Positions 1-10,200 are shown, counted from the stretch's first letter. The stretch is DNA of 64,000 nucleotides from Puniceicoccaceae bacterium (GCA_022448605.1 JAKVCM010000002.1:1-64000), one strand, 5' to 3'. Program-made: numbers and translations. Notes: generated by a model from the sequence alone, not told the origin.

Positions 1-197
1 TTATCAACCAGCGCGGAGCCGATCCCCTTGATAGCGTCCAGTCGCTCCTCAGCGATCACATCGCCAAGATCCTCTTCCATCATCTCCAATACCCTCGCGC
101 CACCCGAGTAGGCACGAATCTTAAAGGGGTTGTCCCCCTTCAGTTCGAGCGGCACAGCGATGTCTTCTAAAATATCTACGATGTCAGCTTTATTCAT
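1..197 (-). CDS. polX: DNA polymerase X family (PolX), N-terminal fragment cut by window edge
   Basis: Only the first 65 codons are inside the window; the gene runs off the left edge. The translation begins [19 protein letters not shown] and continues with the pattern [13 protein letters not shown] and [13 protein letters not shown]. This is the N-terminal 8-kDa helix-hairpin-helix region typical of bacterial PolX, a repair polymerase that usually also carries a C-terminal PHP 3'-5' exonuclease. The catalytic parts are outside the window, so activity cannot be judged. The ATG at 195-197 is the first start in frame. The gene lies 51 bp downstream of the menE stop on the same strand and may be cotranscribed with it. 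The assignment rests on the N-terminal pattern only. Confidence 0.8.
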   Translation of the reverse strand, partial: MNKADIVDILEDIAVPLELKGDNPFKIRAYSGGARVLEMMEEDLGDVIAEERLDAIKGIGSALVD

Positions 198-248
198 TGG
201 GCAAAGGTTTGCGGCACTTGATTGGAAAAACAAGCGGAGGAGCTTCCT

Positions 249-1481
249 TTATGAAGGCCTCAAAAATTTCCCTTTCTCGTCAAGAGGCAAACGATCTACC
301 CTCAACATTTCTTTCGGTAACTTATAACTCACTAACTGCTCCTTTAAGAGCTTCTTCCAGTCCACTAGCTCCTGACCCGTATAATAAACAACTAACTTTT
401 GCCCCCACTCGACATCGGGTAGGCCGACCGCTAATACTTCTTCGATGCCAGAAATTGCGCCCACTGCATCTTCCACTTCATAGGGGTCGATCTTCTCACC
501 GCCACTAATGACGAGCCGATCAATGCGCCCCGATACGTGGAGCCGCTCGCTCTCGTCGATGTAGCCTTCGTCTCCGCTTAAGTATCCTCGCGTTAAATCA
601 AGCGCCTCGCCCCCGTAATAACCTTTAAAAAGAGCGGAGCTCCGTATACGTATTCGCCCAGAAGAATCAATCTTGATCTTGGCGTCGCCTATGGGTATGG
701 CACCAGCTTGCGAGTCAGTGAGAAAATCGGCGACAGGAATCGCCGCCACCATGGCTGCGGTCTCAGTCATTCCGTAGACAGGCATCACGGGCAACTTTAG
801 CTTGCGTGCCTCTTTGGCAAGCGATGCGGGCATAGGCGCACCTCCGACTAAGATAACGCGCGTTGTGCTTAATTCCTGAATACGCTCATCATTGGATAGA
901 GCCCGGCTTAATTGCGTAGGCACATATGATAAACAGCAGTCTTCGACCTCATCTTCGTCAAATCGTATGTATCCACCAGAGTGATACGCACGGAACAGTT
1001 GGATGAGCCCGCTAACATGATAGAGCGGCAAAACACAGCAGCTATCAATGGCAGCACCGCCAAGAAATTGCTGCACCCCTTTGCAGGCTGCCTCAAGAGT
1101 TTTCCAAGTATGGATAGCTAGCTTTAAACCATTGGTAGTGCCCCCTGTGGGTACAAGTATCACTTTATTTTGGCGACAGGCATTAGGGCAATTGTCTCTA
1201 GAATTAAGGCTGTCTAAGGGCGCGAAACCGCGCCCAATAAGAGCATCAAATTGCTCCCTCTCCTGTGCACCCCAGTTTGGATTAGCCAGAGCGATCGATC
1301 GTCCTACTAAGATAGCGGCGAAAAGCTCGACTGTAAAATCATGCGGGCCTATCTTATCAATCACTATGAACTGATCCTGCCCTTGAATTGATTTTGCCCG
1401 GCATTGCACCCGCGCGAGTAGTTCTTGGCCAGAGATCCCCTCTACCCAGTCGCGGTCTAAGTTCTTTAAATCAAATTCCAT
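249..1481 (-). CDS. menE: o-succinylbenzoate-CoA ligase (AMP-forming), MenE
   Basis: A 410-residue acyl-adenylate-forming enzyme. The P-loop-like ATP motif PTGGTTNG lies near residues 111-118, VYGMTETAA near the middle, and YLSGDEGY followed by SGRIDRLVISGGEKI in the hinge. GKFLR at the C-terminus carries the usual catalytic Lys. It is somewhat shorter than typical MenE (about 450-490 aa). The specific MenE call comes from the 16-bp overlap with menC: the two enzymes act in succession in menaquinone synthesis, turning SHCHC into o-succinylbenzoate and then its CoA thioester. By sequence alone, another short-chain acyl-CoA ligase would be possible. The ATG start at 1481 lies inside the end of menC, consistent with translational coupling. 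Confidence 0.85.
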   Translation of the reverse strand: MEFDLKNLDRDWVEGISGQELLARVQCRAKSIQGQDQFIVIDKIGPHDFTVELFAAILVGRSIALANPNWGAQEREQFDALIGRGFAPLDSLNSRDNCPNACRQNKVILVPTGGTTNGLKLAIHTWKTLEAACKGVQQFLGGAAIDSCCVLPLYHVSGLIQLFRAYHSGGYIRFDEDEVEDCCLSYVPTQLSRALSNDERIQELSTTRVILVGGAPMPASLAKEARKLKLPVMPVYGMTETAAMVAAIPVADFLTDSQAGAIPIGDAKIKIDSSGRIRIRSSALFKGYYGGEALDLTRGYLSGDEGYIDESERLHVSGRIDRLVISGGEKIDPYEVEDAVGAISGIEEVLAVGLPDVEWGQKLVVYYTGQELVDWKKLLKEQLVSYKLPKEMLRVDRLPLDEKGKFLRPS

Positions 1482-2518
1482 ATTAAGTCTGGATCGTATG
1501 CGTTACGATTTGAGATGTAAATCGTAGGTGCGGCTTGCTGATAATTTAGCCCGTCATCAAAGGCATCCACTGTATCATACCCAATTGGGCGAAAAACTTG
1601 TGTTAATGAATCGGCGAGCCGCAGGCTGTTTTCTAGGCCGATGCCTGTTTCGAATATCGATGAGAACACTATTTGCTCGGCCACGGGTGCGAGCCGATCG
1701 GCGAGCTGTGAAAGCTCCCCCATGAGCGGCGCTTTAATGACCAGTGGCCCCGCCCATGCATTAGGCTTTAGCCAGCGCTCGCAATCCCTTCCGTTCAAAG
1801 ATTCATCAAGCGCTATGCCTATACCGCTTGCTTCCATGTAATCGCCCATCGCAGCCTCCTGGCCGCAAGCGAGAGGCTGTTCAATGAAGTCGACTCGCTC
1901 TCGATGAGGAATTAAAAACTCCAGCCATCGCTCCAGTTCGCTAGTCGCGAGCCCGGCATTCGCATCAAATCGAAGGCGAACGGTCGAAGGCAGAGAATCG
2001 AATAAACTGCGCGCCGTAATTATTTCTTTGGTAATGGGTTCAACTCCAATCTTACACTTCATACTCTGATAGCCTACTTTTGATTTTTCGTCAGCAATGC
2101 GCAGCGCAGCAGAACCTGATGGCAACAAAGCAGATACCGAGTAGTCGCGTGGGGGCGCGATTAACCGACTGACGGGGGCGCGCGAGGCACTTTGGCTTGA
2201 TGCCTCTCCATTTTTCAGTAAGTCGAGACTTCCTCGCTCTGCAAAAATTTGAGCCGCCGAGAGGGCAAACGCGCAGCAAGGTAGGTTTACCGGCACATTC
2301 ATCTCTGGCTCGCTTGCAAGTTGTTCTAGGAACGCCGTCGCTTCAGCCAAGGTCTCGCTCCCAAAGCTAGGTAGAGGGGCGACTTCGCCATAACCGGTGC
2401 ACTCCTCTTGCTCTAGGCGGACGAGGAAGCCCTCGCGAGTCGTCCAATCACCATGCGCAGTGCGTAATGGCTGACGAAACACTCGCCGGTAGGGCTTCAC
2501 TGAAATTTGGCGGCTCAT
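1466..2518 (-). CDS. menC: o-succinylbenzoate synthase, MenC (enolase superfamily)
   Basis: A 350-residue enolase-superfamily protein. The C-terminal barrel shows the KxK-type catalytic element (MKCKIG) and metal ligands in FDANAG, FIEQPL and ALDES. The second catalytic Lys is in VIKAPL, followed by FSSIFETGIGL. The N-terminal capping domain begins RRVFRQPLRTAHG, as in MenC proteins. It would dehydrate SHCHC to o-succinylbenzoate in cytosolic menaquinone biosynthesis. It is the first gene of a minus-strand menC-menE pair. It is divergent from guaB, with only 59 bp between the two start codons, so the promoters must be compact or overlap. The length is slightly above the usual 320-330 aa. Dipeptide epimerase is the main alternative within the superfamily, but the menE neighbour argues for MenC. 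Confidence 0.88.
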   Translation of the reverse strand: MSRQISVKPYRRVFRQPLRTAHGDWTTREGFLVRLEQEECTGYGEVAPLPSFGSETLAEATAFLEQLASEPEMNVPVNLPCCAFALSAAQIFAERGSLDLLKNGEASSQSASRAPVSRLIAPPRDYSVSALLPSGSAALRIADEKSKVGYQSMKCKIGVEPITKEIITARSLFDSLPSTVRLRFDANAGLATSELERWLEFLIPHRERVDFIEQPLACGQEAAMGDYMEASGIGIALDESLNGRDCERWLKPNAWAGPLVIKAPLMGELSQLADRLAPVAEQIVFSSIFETGIGLENSLRLADSLTQVFRPIGYDTVDAFDDGLNYQQAAPTIYISNRNAYDPDLIWNLI

Positions 2519-2577
2519 TTACACGCACACAATCATTTCCTACTTGAGAAAAGACAATCTTTTGCTGTGATTAGAAC

Positions 2578-4152
2578 ATGAAAGCACCTCGAATCGAAGA
2601 CTACTACCAATCTGCGGATCTGTTCTTCTTGAACAATTTACCCGTCGGCCTGACCTACGACGACGTTTCGCTAGCCACCCTCTACTCGGACGTGCTTCCC
2701 CGCCAAACTACTTTAGCGACTAGCCTCTCCGCCTCACTAGAGCTGCAGATCCCCATCATTTCCTCGGATATGGACACCGTCACCGAGTCAAAGATGGCCA
2801 TTCAAATGGCACTCAACGGCGGGCTCGGCCTCATCCATTACAACATGAGCGACGAGAAGCAGGTGCGCGAAGTCACTCGGGTGAAAAACCACATTCATGG
2901 CTTCATCCAAGAGCCGATCAAAGTCGCGCCCGATCAAAAAATCGGCGAAGTAATGGAGCGTATCGCCGACCGTGGCTATGGCTTCAGCACCTTCCCTGTG
3001 GTCGATGCAGAGAACAAGCTCTTAGGTCTTCTACCTGGCCGCGTGGTTAAGGCGCGTTACGCCGAACGCCTCGTGTCCGAGGCTATGAGCCCGCGCGATC
3101 AAGTCTACACACTGACCGAAAAAGAGATTACCAAGAATCCAATCAAAGTCGCCGACGAATTTTTTACAAAACACATGGGTATCCATAAACTGCTTGTGGT
3201 AGATGACGGAGATCGCCTTCGCGGACTCTTTACCTTATCCGACATTGAACGTATCGATGCTGAGTCCCAACAGTCCGTCAAACCCGCGCGAGACAGCCAC
3301 TTCCGCTTGATGTGTGGCGCGGCTATCTCTGCCCACCGCACTGCCGACGGCGAACTAGACCGTGACCGTATCCTCGGCCATGTCGGCAAACTCGTAGATG
3401 AAGGCGTTGACGCCGTGGCCGTCTCTACCGCACACGGTTTTTCCAAGGGCGTAGGAGATGCCATTCGCATGCTACGAAGCGAGTTTGCCGATCTTACCCT
3501 CATCGCTGGCAATGTCACCAGCGCCGAAGGCGTCGAATTCCTCGCTGATGCGGGCGCCAACACCATCAAGATTGGCCAAGGCCCTGGCTCGATCTGCACC
3601 ACCCGGATCGTCGCAGGTGTTGGCATTCCGCAAATGACGGCACTATACTGCGCCTCGATTGCAGCTAAGAAGAGGGGCGCTACAATTCTCGCCGATGGAG
3701 GCATCACCAAATCTGGCGACATGGTTAAAGCCCTTACCCTTGCCGACGGCGTCATGTGTGGCAGCCTGCTAGCTGGCTGCAACGAAGCCCCTGGCCAGAT
3801 CATCGAAATCAACGGCAAACTTTATAAGCAATACCGCGGCATGGGCAGCAGCGCCGCGATGAAAGATGGCTCTGCCGCACGCTATGGCCACGACCGCAAA
3901 GACGTCGCTACCAAAGCTGCCGCCGAAGGCATTGAAGCGCTTAAAGAATCCGTCGGATCTCTCAGCGGTGTGCTCCGCGAACTCGTCGGCGGTATCCAGT
4001 CCGGCATGGGCTACCTAGGCGCGGCGAACCTCGAGCAGCTTCGTAAAAATGCTCGCTATATCCGCGTCAGCCCCGCCGGCCAAAAAGAGTCCGCACCTCA
4101 CGATGTCATCACAGTCAAAACTTCTGACGCTTCCGGCGAATCCGCCAAATAA
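2578..4152 (+). CDS. guaB: Inosine-5'-monophosphate dehydrogenase (divergent)
   Basis: A 524-residue IMPDH oxidising IMP to XMP, the first step toward GMP. Visible parts are TYDDVSL near the N-terminus, [10 protein letters not shown], and two CBS domains inserted at roughly residues 105-230. The catalytic loop GPGSICTTR has its Cys at residue 340, followed by the phosphate-binding LADGGI, YRGMGS, a flap retaining Arg-Tyr (GSAARY) and GGIQSGMGY. Oddly, the usual [I/V]D[ST]AHG motif reads VSTAHG, with Ser283 in place of the conserved Asp, and the flap diverges from the usual pattern. It is followed after 18 bp by purA, so both enzymes that consume IMP are probably cotranscribed. GMP reductase is less likely because of the CBS domains and the C-terminal HDV element. 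Confidence 0.9.
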   Translation: MKAPRIEDYYQSADLFFLNNLPVGLTYDDVSLATLYSDVLPRQTTLATSLSASLELQIPIISSDMDTVTESKMAIQMALNGGLGLIHYNMSDEKQVREVTRVKNHIHGFIQEPIKVAPDQKIGEVMERIADRGYGFSTFPVVDAENKLLGLLPGRVVKARYAERLVSEAMSPRDQVYTLTEKEITKNPIKVADEFFTKHMGIHKLLVVDDGDRLRGLFTLSDIERIDAESQQSVKPARDSHFRLMCGAAISAHRTADGELDRDRILGHVGKLVDEGVDAVAVSTAHGFSKGVGDAIRMLRSEFADLTLIAGNVTSAEGVEFLADAGANTIKIGQGPGSICTTRIVAGVGIPQMTALYCASIAAKKRGATILADGGITKSGDMVKALTLADGVMCGSLLAGCNEAPGQIIEINGKLYKQYRGMGSSAAMKDGSAARYGHDRKDVATKAAAEGIEALKESVGSLSGVLRELVGGIQSGMGYLGAANLEQLRKNARYIRVSPAGQKESAPHDVITVKTSDASGESAK

Positions 4153-4170
4153 TTTCGTAATTTATCATTA

Positions 4171-5718
<1,548 letters not shown>

Positions 5719-5720
5719 AC

Positions 5721-6044
5721 ATGCACGCAAAAATCATCGCAGTATGTGAGGCTTTTTCTATGGGCGACTCCGCAGCCGCACTCGATTTTATCGCCGACGG
5801 CATCGAATGGCACATTGTGGGTGACCGTACGATCGACGGCAACGCAGCAGTTAAAGAAATGTGTGAAGACGCGGCCTCTCAGGGTAAAGCTAACTTTCAG
5901 AACGGCCGTGTAATTAAGGGCAAGAACCACATCGTGGTCGAAGGTGCCGAACTCGACACCGATATGCACTACTGCGACATCTACACCATCGAGCAGGAGC
6001 AAATCAAGGAAATCACCTCCTACTGCTTGGCAGGCATTGAGTAA
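5721..6044 (+). CDS. SnoaL-like / NTF2-fold protein of unknown function
   Basis: A 107-residue protein starting MHAKIIAVCEAFSMGD, with the amphipathic helix, DFIADGIEWHIVG and CDIYTIEQEQIKEI pattern of NTF2-fold SnoaL-like proteins. These are small cone-shaped barrels, often lyases, isomerases or ligand binders. The ATG at 5721 lies 2 bp after the purA stop, so translation is probably coupled. An in-frame TTG at 5715 overlapping the purA stop would add two residues. Its role is unknown; its position suggests only that it is cotranscribed with the IMP-consuming enzymes. Fold assignment is moderate and function unassigned. Confidence 0.7.
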   Translation: MHAKIIAVCEAFSMGDSAAALDFIADGIEWHIVGDRTIDGNAAVKEMCEDAASQGKANFQNGRVIKGKNHIVVEGAELDTDMHYCDIYTIEQEQIKEITSYCLAGIE

Positions 6045-6046
6045 AA

Positions 6047-6466
6047 TTATTCCCCTTGGAAGCTGAGCACAATACGGCGTTCGTGGCTGTGGTTACGGTG
6101 CTCCCAGAGGAAGACACCTTGCCAGCTTCCTAGGCAAAGGCGGCCATTGACGAAAGGAATCACCTCGGCCGTTCGGGTCAGTGCCATCTTAATGTGACTC
6201 GGCATATCATCCGCACCCTCGTAGGTGTGGGTGAAATGCGGGTCATTTTCCGGGACTAGGCGATCGATGAAAGCTTCGAGGTCACGACGTGCAGAGGGAT
6301 CGGCGTTTTCCATTATTACAAGGCTGCAACTGGTGTGGCGGCAAAACACAGTAACAGTGCCTTCGTTCTGCCGCGATTCGGCTAAGGCCTCCTCGATCAT
6401 AGAAGTGAACTCAGAAGTCGATTTACCAGGCGCGGTGACGACGATTTCTTTAGTGAAAACAGACAT
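6047..6466 (-). CDS. YjbQ family protein (UPF0047)
   Basis: A 139-residue protein of the YjbQ/UPF0047 family. It shows the conserved FCRHTSCSL, ENADPS, the stretch around H-ALT within DMPSHIKMALT, and the C-terminal LGSWQGVFLWEHR. Some family members have weak thiamine-phosphate-synthase-like activity, but the physiological role is unsettled. I chose the ATG at 6464-6466 (MSVFTKEI) because it gives the usual family length; an upstream in-frame start at 6517 would add 17 atypical residues. It is convergent with the SnoaL-like gene, with only 2 bp between stop codons, and divergent from the rhodanese gene. Confidence 0.85.
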   Translation of the reverse strand: MSVFTKEIVVTAPGKSTSEFTSMIEEALAESRQNEGTVTVFCRHTSCSLVIMENADPSARRDLEAFIDRLVPENDPHFTHTYEGADDMPSHIKMALTRTAEVIPFVNGRLCLGSWQGVFLWEHRNHSHERRIVLSFQGE

Positions 6467-6575
6467 GTTGAGGGTATGAAAGTTAGAAGTCGCGAAAGTG
6501 GAAAGGATATTCACCAATCAAAACATTCCAACTTTCATACTTTCATCCCTTAGCGCAGCTAGTAAGGTAAACTCC

Positions 6576-6980
6576 ATGCTTCGGGAGTTATGCATCATAC
6601 TATTGCTGACCGTGATAGGTATCGCCTATTCACTAGTCGGTGGACTATCGCCGCAGCCAGAGGCAGAGCCAGAGCTCCAAGCAGGCGAGATTTACTTGGC
6701 CGATGCTCAGACACTCAACGCGATTTGGGTCGATGCGAGGGCGATTGAAGAATTCGAAGAAAACCATCTCCCCGGTGCGCTCTTCTTCGATGAGAGTAAC
6801 TGGGATACGGGACTATTAGAGCTAATGAATACTTGGCTCATGCAGCCGCGGCCAATTGTCATTTATTGCGAGGCCGAGACTTGCGACACGAGTAAACGGA
6901 TTGCTAAGCGCTTACGCAAGTCTCTGCCCGACGCAGAGATCTATAGCTTGAAAGGAGGTAGCGTCGCATGGCAGGAATAA
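6576..6980 (+). CDS. Membrane-anchored rhodanese-like domain protein
   Basis: A 134-residue protein from ATG 6576. One N-terminal hydrophobic segment (about residues 5-22) is followed by a short acidic Pro-Glu linker and a single rhodanese domain: WVDARAIEEFEENHLPGAL, then the active-site loop beginning IYCEAETC. The loop keeps a Cys in the catalytic position. Such domains transfer sulfane sulfur or act in thiol-disulfide redox. The topology suggests the domain faces the periplasm. It overlaps the MauE/DoxX-like gene by 13 bp, and a DUF1573 gene follows, so the three probably form one exported redox module. A longer in-frame start at 6498 adds a Ser/Asn-rich stretch and looks unlikely. Confidence 0.8.
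   Translation: MLRELCIILLLTVIGIAYSLVGGLSPQPEAEPELQAGEIYLADAQTLNAIWVDARAIEEFEENHLPGALFFDESNWDTGLLELMNTWLMQPRPIVIYCEAETCDTSKRIAKRLRKSLPDAEIYSLKGGSVAWQE
6951..6959 (+). promoter_or_regulatory. Strong Shine-Dalgarno sequence for the MauE/DoxX-like gene
   Basis: AAAGGAGGT lies inside the end of the rhodanese coding region, 8 bases before the ATG at 6968. It is one of the very few textbook ribosome-binding sites in this window, where most genes have none, and it fixes the start of the overlapping gene. Confidence 0.75.
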
Positions 6981-7426
6981 GACCAAGAATACGTTTAACG
7001 GCCTTTCCGGCCTATCTGATTCTAATCGGGCGACTCATCGTATCGGCAGCATTTATCCTGGCGGCGCTGCCCAAGATCCAAGAACCTGCGGCTTTTACGA
7101 CCTCTGTGGAGGGCTACCGTGTAGTCACTGGTGATCTTGCGGTGTGGATAGCCTTAGCGCTGCCTTGGCTAGAGCTAGTCGCCGGGTTTGGCCTTTTAAT
7201 TCCACGAATTAGACGTGGCAGCGCCCTAGTCATCGCCCTGTTACTGATCGCATTCATCATCTTACACGCCAGCGCTTGGGCGCGCGGTCTAGACATCAGC
7301 TGCGGCTGCTTTAGCGCCCATGAATCCTATAAAACACCCGATTACCTCTGGCTGATTTTTAGAAATCTCGGTCTACTCACGGCCTGCGGCTGTGTGCTAA
7401 TTCGTGATTGGCAGTATCCGCAGTAA
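6968..7426 (+). CDS. MauE/DoxX-like integral membrane redox protein
   Basis: A 152-residue, four-helix membrane protein: hydrophobic segments near residues 15-35, 58-78, 85-107 and 127-145. Between helices 3 and 4 is the Cys pair of DISCGCF. This is the MauE/DoxX arrangement, linked in several systems to disulfide or quinone redox at the membrane. It overlaps the upstream rhodanese gene by 13 bp and has a strong ribosome-binding site within it. The downstream DUF1573 protein also carries a CxC motif, which supports a shared redox or sulfur-handling job. That job is inferred; I know of no precise biochemical function for this combination. Confidence 0.8.
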   Translation: MAGIRPRIRLTAFPAYLILIGRLIVSAAFILAALPKIQEPAAFTTSVEGYRVVTGDLAVWIALALPWLELVAGFGLLIPRIRRGSALVIALLLIAFIILHASAWARGLDISCGCFSAHESYKTPDYLWLIFRNLGLLTACGCVLIRDWQYPQ

Positions 7427-7491
7427 CGAAGCTTGAGAGAAGGTGTTAGCGCTTCTTGATCTAAATCTACTTTTACCCAAGTCTTATAACA

Positions 7492-8160
7492 ATGCTTATG
7501 CGCTCAATACTTTTCGTATTTCCCTTAATTGCTTGTGCCTCATTTCTTGACGCGTCGACCTTAGTCTGGGATCATACTGAGGTGCGCATCAAGATGGGGC
7601 CAGATGAAAAGGAGGCCCGTGCTTCTTTCAAGGTAACAAACGAGGGCGAAAAAGTCGTCCGCATTGCACGCGTAAAAAGCAACTGCGGTTGCACAAACAC
7701 GATCCTCAATAAAAAAATTCTCCCGCCGGGCGAATCGGCCGAAATCGTCGCTATTTTTAGTAAAGGAAAACGGCAAGGCTTGAACCGCAACCGCCTACAG
7801 GTCTACCTCGACAGTCAAGTAGACGCGCTTGTAACGCTAAAGATGAACGTGCAGATCCCCGCTTTAATCGAGGCACAACCGCAGATCGTTTTCTGGAAGC
7901 CTGAAAGCTCGAAAACCCCTCGCCCTGTGCACCTGCTAATTGATGAGCGCCATATCGACCAAATCTTGCAGATCGACTACGATCGCTCGCGGCTCACTGT
8001 GACCACAGAGAGCGACGATCCAAAAAATAATGGCCCCATCGTCTTAAAGGTGGAACCAAAGGACTTTAGTAAGCTCTACCGCGGCACGATCACTGTTTAT
8101 GCTGGCGGTCCTAATGGCAGAAAAGCTGAGACGCGCGTGCATGCTTTTGTGCAACCGTAA
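7492..8160 (+). CDS. DUF1573 domain exported protein
   Basis: A 222-residue protein with an N-terminal signal sequence (MLMRSILFVFPLIACAS). The LIAC stretch could be a lipobox with Cys at residue 15; signal peptidase I cleavage a few residues later is the alternative. The DUF1573 hallmark SNCGCT lies within an immunoglobulin-like beta domain (TNEGEKVVRIARV, then LPPGESAEI). DUF1573 proteins are common in PVC and Bacteroidota cell envelopes, and their role is unknown. It follows the rhodanese and MauE-like genes by 65 bp on the same strand, probably in the same operon. ATG codons at 7492 and 7498 are both possible starts. Confidence 0.82.
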   Translation: MLMRSILFVFPLIACASFLDASTLVWDHTEVRIKMGPDEKEARASFKVTNEGEKVVRIARVKSNCGCTNTILNKKILPPGESAEIVAIFSKGKRQGLNRNRLQVYLDSQVDALVTLKMNVQIPALIEAQPQIVFWKPESSKTPRPVHLLIDERHIDQILQIDYDRSRLTVTTESDDPKNNGPIVLKVEPKDFSKLYRGTITVYAGGPNGRKAETRVHAFVQP

Positions 8161-8225
8161 GCCGTAAAGACTATCTGTCTCCGGCTAATGCGATTGATTT
8201 GTAGGTCAGCGCCCGCCACTTTGAC

Positions 8226-8816
8226 TCATAGCCCCTTCGCTTCCATCTCGGCTAAGCGTTCTGCCTCGCCGCTCCAGTCGTGGGGCAGCTTCTGCACAAG
8301 GCCAGTATCGAAGCCGACGGTCTTCAGCTTAGATAGTAAGCGGTCATAATCAGCATCTCTTACTATATCACTGCGCAGCATAATCCATGCGTACTTGCGA
8401 CTAGGATGCGCGATAATCGTTTCCGAATAGTCAGAATCAAGGTGCAATATAATGTAGTCCGCGGTGAAAGGCCAAATGAATTGCATGTGCCACTGCGCGT
8501 TACTGTCAACTCCCTCGTCCACCCAGCCAACAGGTGTGAGCGTTTTGATCTCAGCATCAACCCCACCATCGCGAAACTGATAAGTTGTCTGAATTTTTTT
8601 ATCTGCATCGAGACGATAGTGCTCGATCGCATTATATGCATCTTTATCGACGATGATTGGTGTGTAACCATGAACATACCAGCGCCCCATAAATCGATCG
8701 ATGTTGACGTTTTCAGCAGTCGGTAATGGGGCGTCGTTTAAAGCGCATCCACTTATTAAACACATGATCGCGAAGCTGAAGACCGCTAAAGAAGTACTGC
8801 AGAGTGGTTTTTTCAT
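8226..8816 (-). CDS. Bacterial lipocalin (Blc-like lipoprotein)
   Basis: A 196-residue lipoprotein with a signal peptide ending in the lipobox LISGC (Cys24). The lipocalin start motif follows as FMGRWYVHGYTP, then AIEHYRLDADKKIQTTYQF and the late block YAWIMLRSD, as in Blc family proteins. Such proteins sit on the outer-membrane inner leaflet and bind fatty acids or lysophospholipids, often in envelope stress. It lies 14 bp downstream of the MFS transporter gene on the same strand and may be cotranscribed with it. The ATG at 8816 fits the signal peptide. Confidence 0.85.
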   Translation of the reverse strand: MKKPLCSTSLAVFSFAIMCLISGCALNDAPLPTAENVNIDRFMGRWYVHGYTPIIVDKDAYNAIEHYRLDADKKIQTTYQFRDGGVDAEIKTLTPVGWVDEGVDSNAQWHMQFIWPFTADYIILHLDSDYSETIIAHPSRKYAWIMLRSDIVRDADYDRLLSKLKTVGFDTGLVQKLPHDWSGEAERLAEMEAKGL

Positions 8817-8830
8817 GGTGAGTCTATTAT

Positions 8831-10186
8831 TTAAGTTTCGTTTGGCTCAGGCACGTCCGCGCGCCATATAAAGAAAGCCGCCACTACAAAGCAGAGGCCG
8901 ACTGCGATCCCGAAGAGCAGGATGATCCCCCACTGCATCGATTCAGATACGACATCGTGCGACATGTCGAGACCCATAGCCTGTAAGCCTAATCCAATGG
9001 CAACAAAGGCAAACGCCCGCGCTATTTTGAGTCCAGACTTCCAAACCGCAAAATACAGTGACTCTTTGCGCTGACCCGTCTCGACCTCGTCGGCATCGAT
9101 TAAGTCGGTGATCATCGAATCAATCAAGAAGACCGCACCGCATAGAACGCCGCCAATAGAGGAGATAATCAATGATGGCCAGACGAGCCCCGCTGGAAGT
9201 GTTGGGTAGGCGATGATCCCCATCACCCCTAGGCAGCCAACTGAAACGTAAGCAGGCACGCGTTTGCCGTAGCGCTTAGAGAGAGCGATCCAGAGCGGAA
9301 TCGAAAGCACGATGCTCAGCGTGAAGACTGGAAAAATGGCTTGAGTAACTTGCGCTTCCGAAAGCTCCAGCACAAAGCGATAATACATGAGTGCGAGTGC
9401 CGCATTAATCGTCCTGCCGATGGCAGCAATGATACCCGCGAAAAGAATCTGAACGAATGCTCGATCCCTAAAGAGACCTTTAACTTTTGCCCAGCTAGGC
9501 AGTGCTGACTTCACCTCCTGCGAGGTCTCTCGCTCGCGAGGACGCAGGAAAAATGCAGTCAAACTGCCTGTGAATAGGACTAGCGCTGCTAAAAACCAGG
9601 CACTGATTCGTCGAGAGTCGGCCAATTCCACAAGTGTCGGCTCACTCGATAGCGTGGCCAAATAAATGCCGGGCAGAGCACTGCCGACGGCAAGCCCCAG
9701 AATCCCAAAACCCATGCGTGAGGCGAGTAGCTTATTTCGCTCGTTCGCTCGCCGACTCAGCTCGGCGCTAAGACTACTCTGCGGCAGATCTAGCAGAGTC
9801 ATCCCTGTGTTGACCAGCACGTAGGCGACCAATAACTGCAGAAAAAGGTAGAGGGTGTAACCACTTTGAAAAGGCGAAAAAAGCAGCACGGTCGTCGACG
9901 CTAGGAGCACCGCACCGCACCAGAGTGTAGCAGAGTAAGTGATGCCTCGGCTTCGTGCGGCAAAGAGGCCCGCGGATACCAACAAATCACTAAGCGCATC
10001 CCAGAAAATTGCCACTGCGAAGGCCAAACCAGCAAGGATCGGACTAAGCCCAAGAATACGCGTATAAAAATCGAAGAGATAGAGCTGCAACATCACCTCA
10101 ACCGCTACCTTGCCGAGGCTGGCGACCCCATAGGCAGGATAAAGGTGGCATTTGATTGGGGACTGTATCACGAATACAAAACGCAA
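8831..10186 (-). CDS. MFS transporter, GPH (glycoside/cation symporter)-like
   Basis: A roughly 450-residue protein with about 12 hydrophobic segments. The N-terminal signature is like GPH/MelB carriers: YGVASLGK, LGLSPILAGLAFAVAIFWDALSD, and DLPQSSLSAEL in the middle. It probably moves a sugar or related solute with a cation; the substrate cannot be read from sequence. The start is uncertain. The TTG at 10184-10186 gives the longest frame, while a GTG at 10169-10171 starts just before the family's usual N-terminus and is preferred by alignment. An inverted repeat resembling LacI-family operators overlaps the TTG position, which fits the shorter start and a regulated promoter upstream. Confidence 0.8.
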   Translation of the reverse strand: MRFVFVIQSPIKCHLYPAYGVASLGKVAVEVMLQLYLFDFYTRILGLSPILAGLAFAVAIFWDALSDLLVSAGLFAARSRGITYSATLWCGAVLLASTTVLLFSPFQSGYTLYLFLQLLVAYVLVNTGMTLLDLPQSSLSAELSRRANERNKLLASRMGFGILGLAVGSALPGIYLATLSSEPTLVELADSRRISAWFLAALVLFTGSLTAFFLRPRERETSQEVKSALPSWAKVKGLFRDRAFVQILFAGIIAAIGRTINAALALMYYRFVLELSEAQVTQAIFPVFTLSIVLSIPLWIALSKRYGKRVPAYVSVGCLGVMGIIAYPTLPAGLVWPSLIISSIGGVLCGAVFLIDSMITDLIDADEVETGQRKESLYFAVWKSGLKIARAFAFVAIGLGLQAMGLDMSHDVVSESMQWGIILLFGIAVGLCFVVAAFFIWRADVPEPNET

Positions 10187-10200
10187 GCGCTTACGCTTGC
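10183..10200. promoter_or_regulatory. Inverted repeat, LacI/PurR/CcpA-like operator candidate
   Basis: GCAAGCG-CTTA-CGCTTGC is a perfect 7-bp inverted repeat. Its left part contains AAGCGCTTA, the core of LacI-family operators such as cre and PurR boxes. It lies at or just before the start of the MFS transporter gene and 57 bp before the divergent DUF5069 gene. No LacI-family gene is in the window, so the regulator is unknown. Confidence 0.4.

Noticed and set aside
3105-3818. A 237-codon open frame antisense to guaB
   Set aside because: Ser/Pro/Met-rich shadow frame with no family features, fully inside IMPDH.
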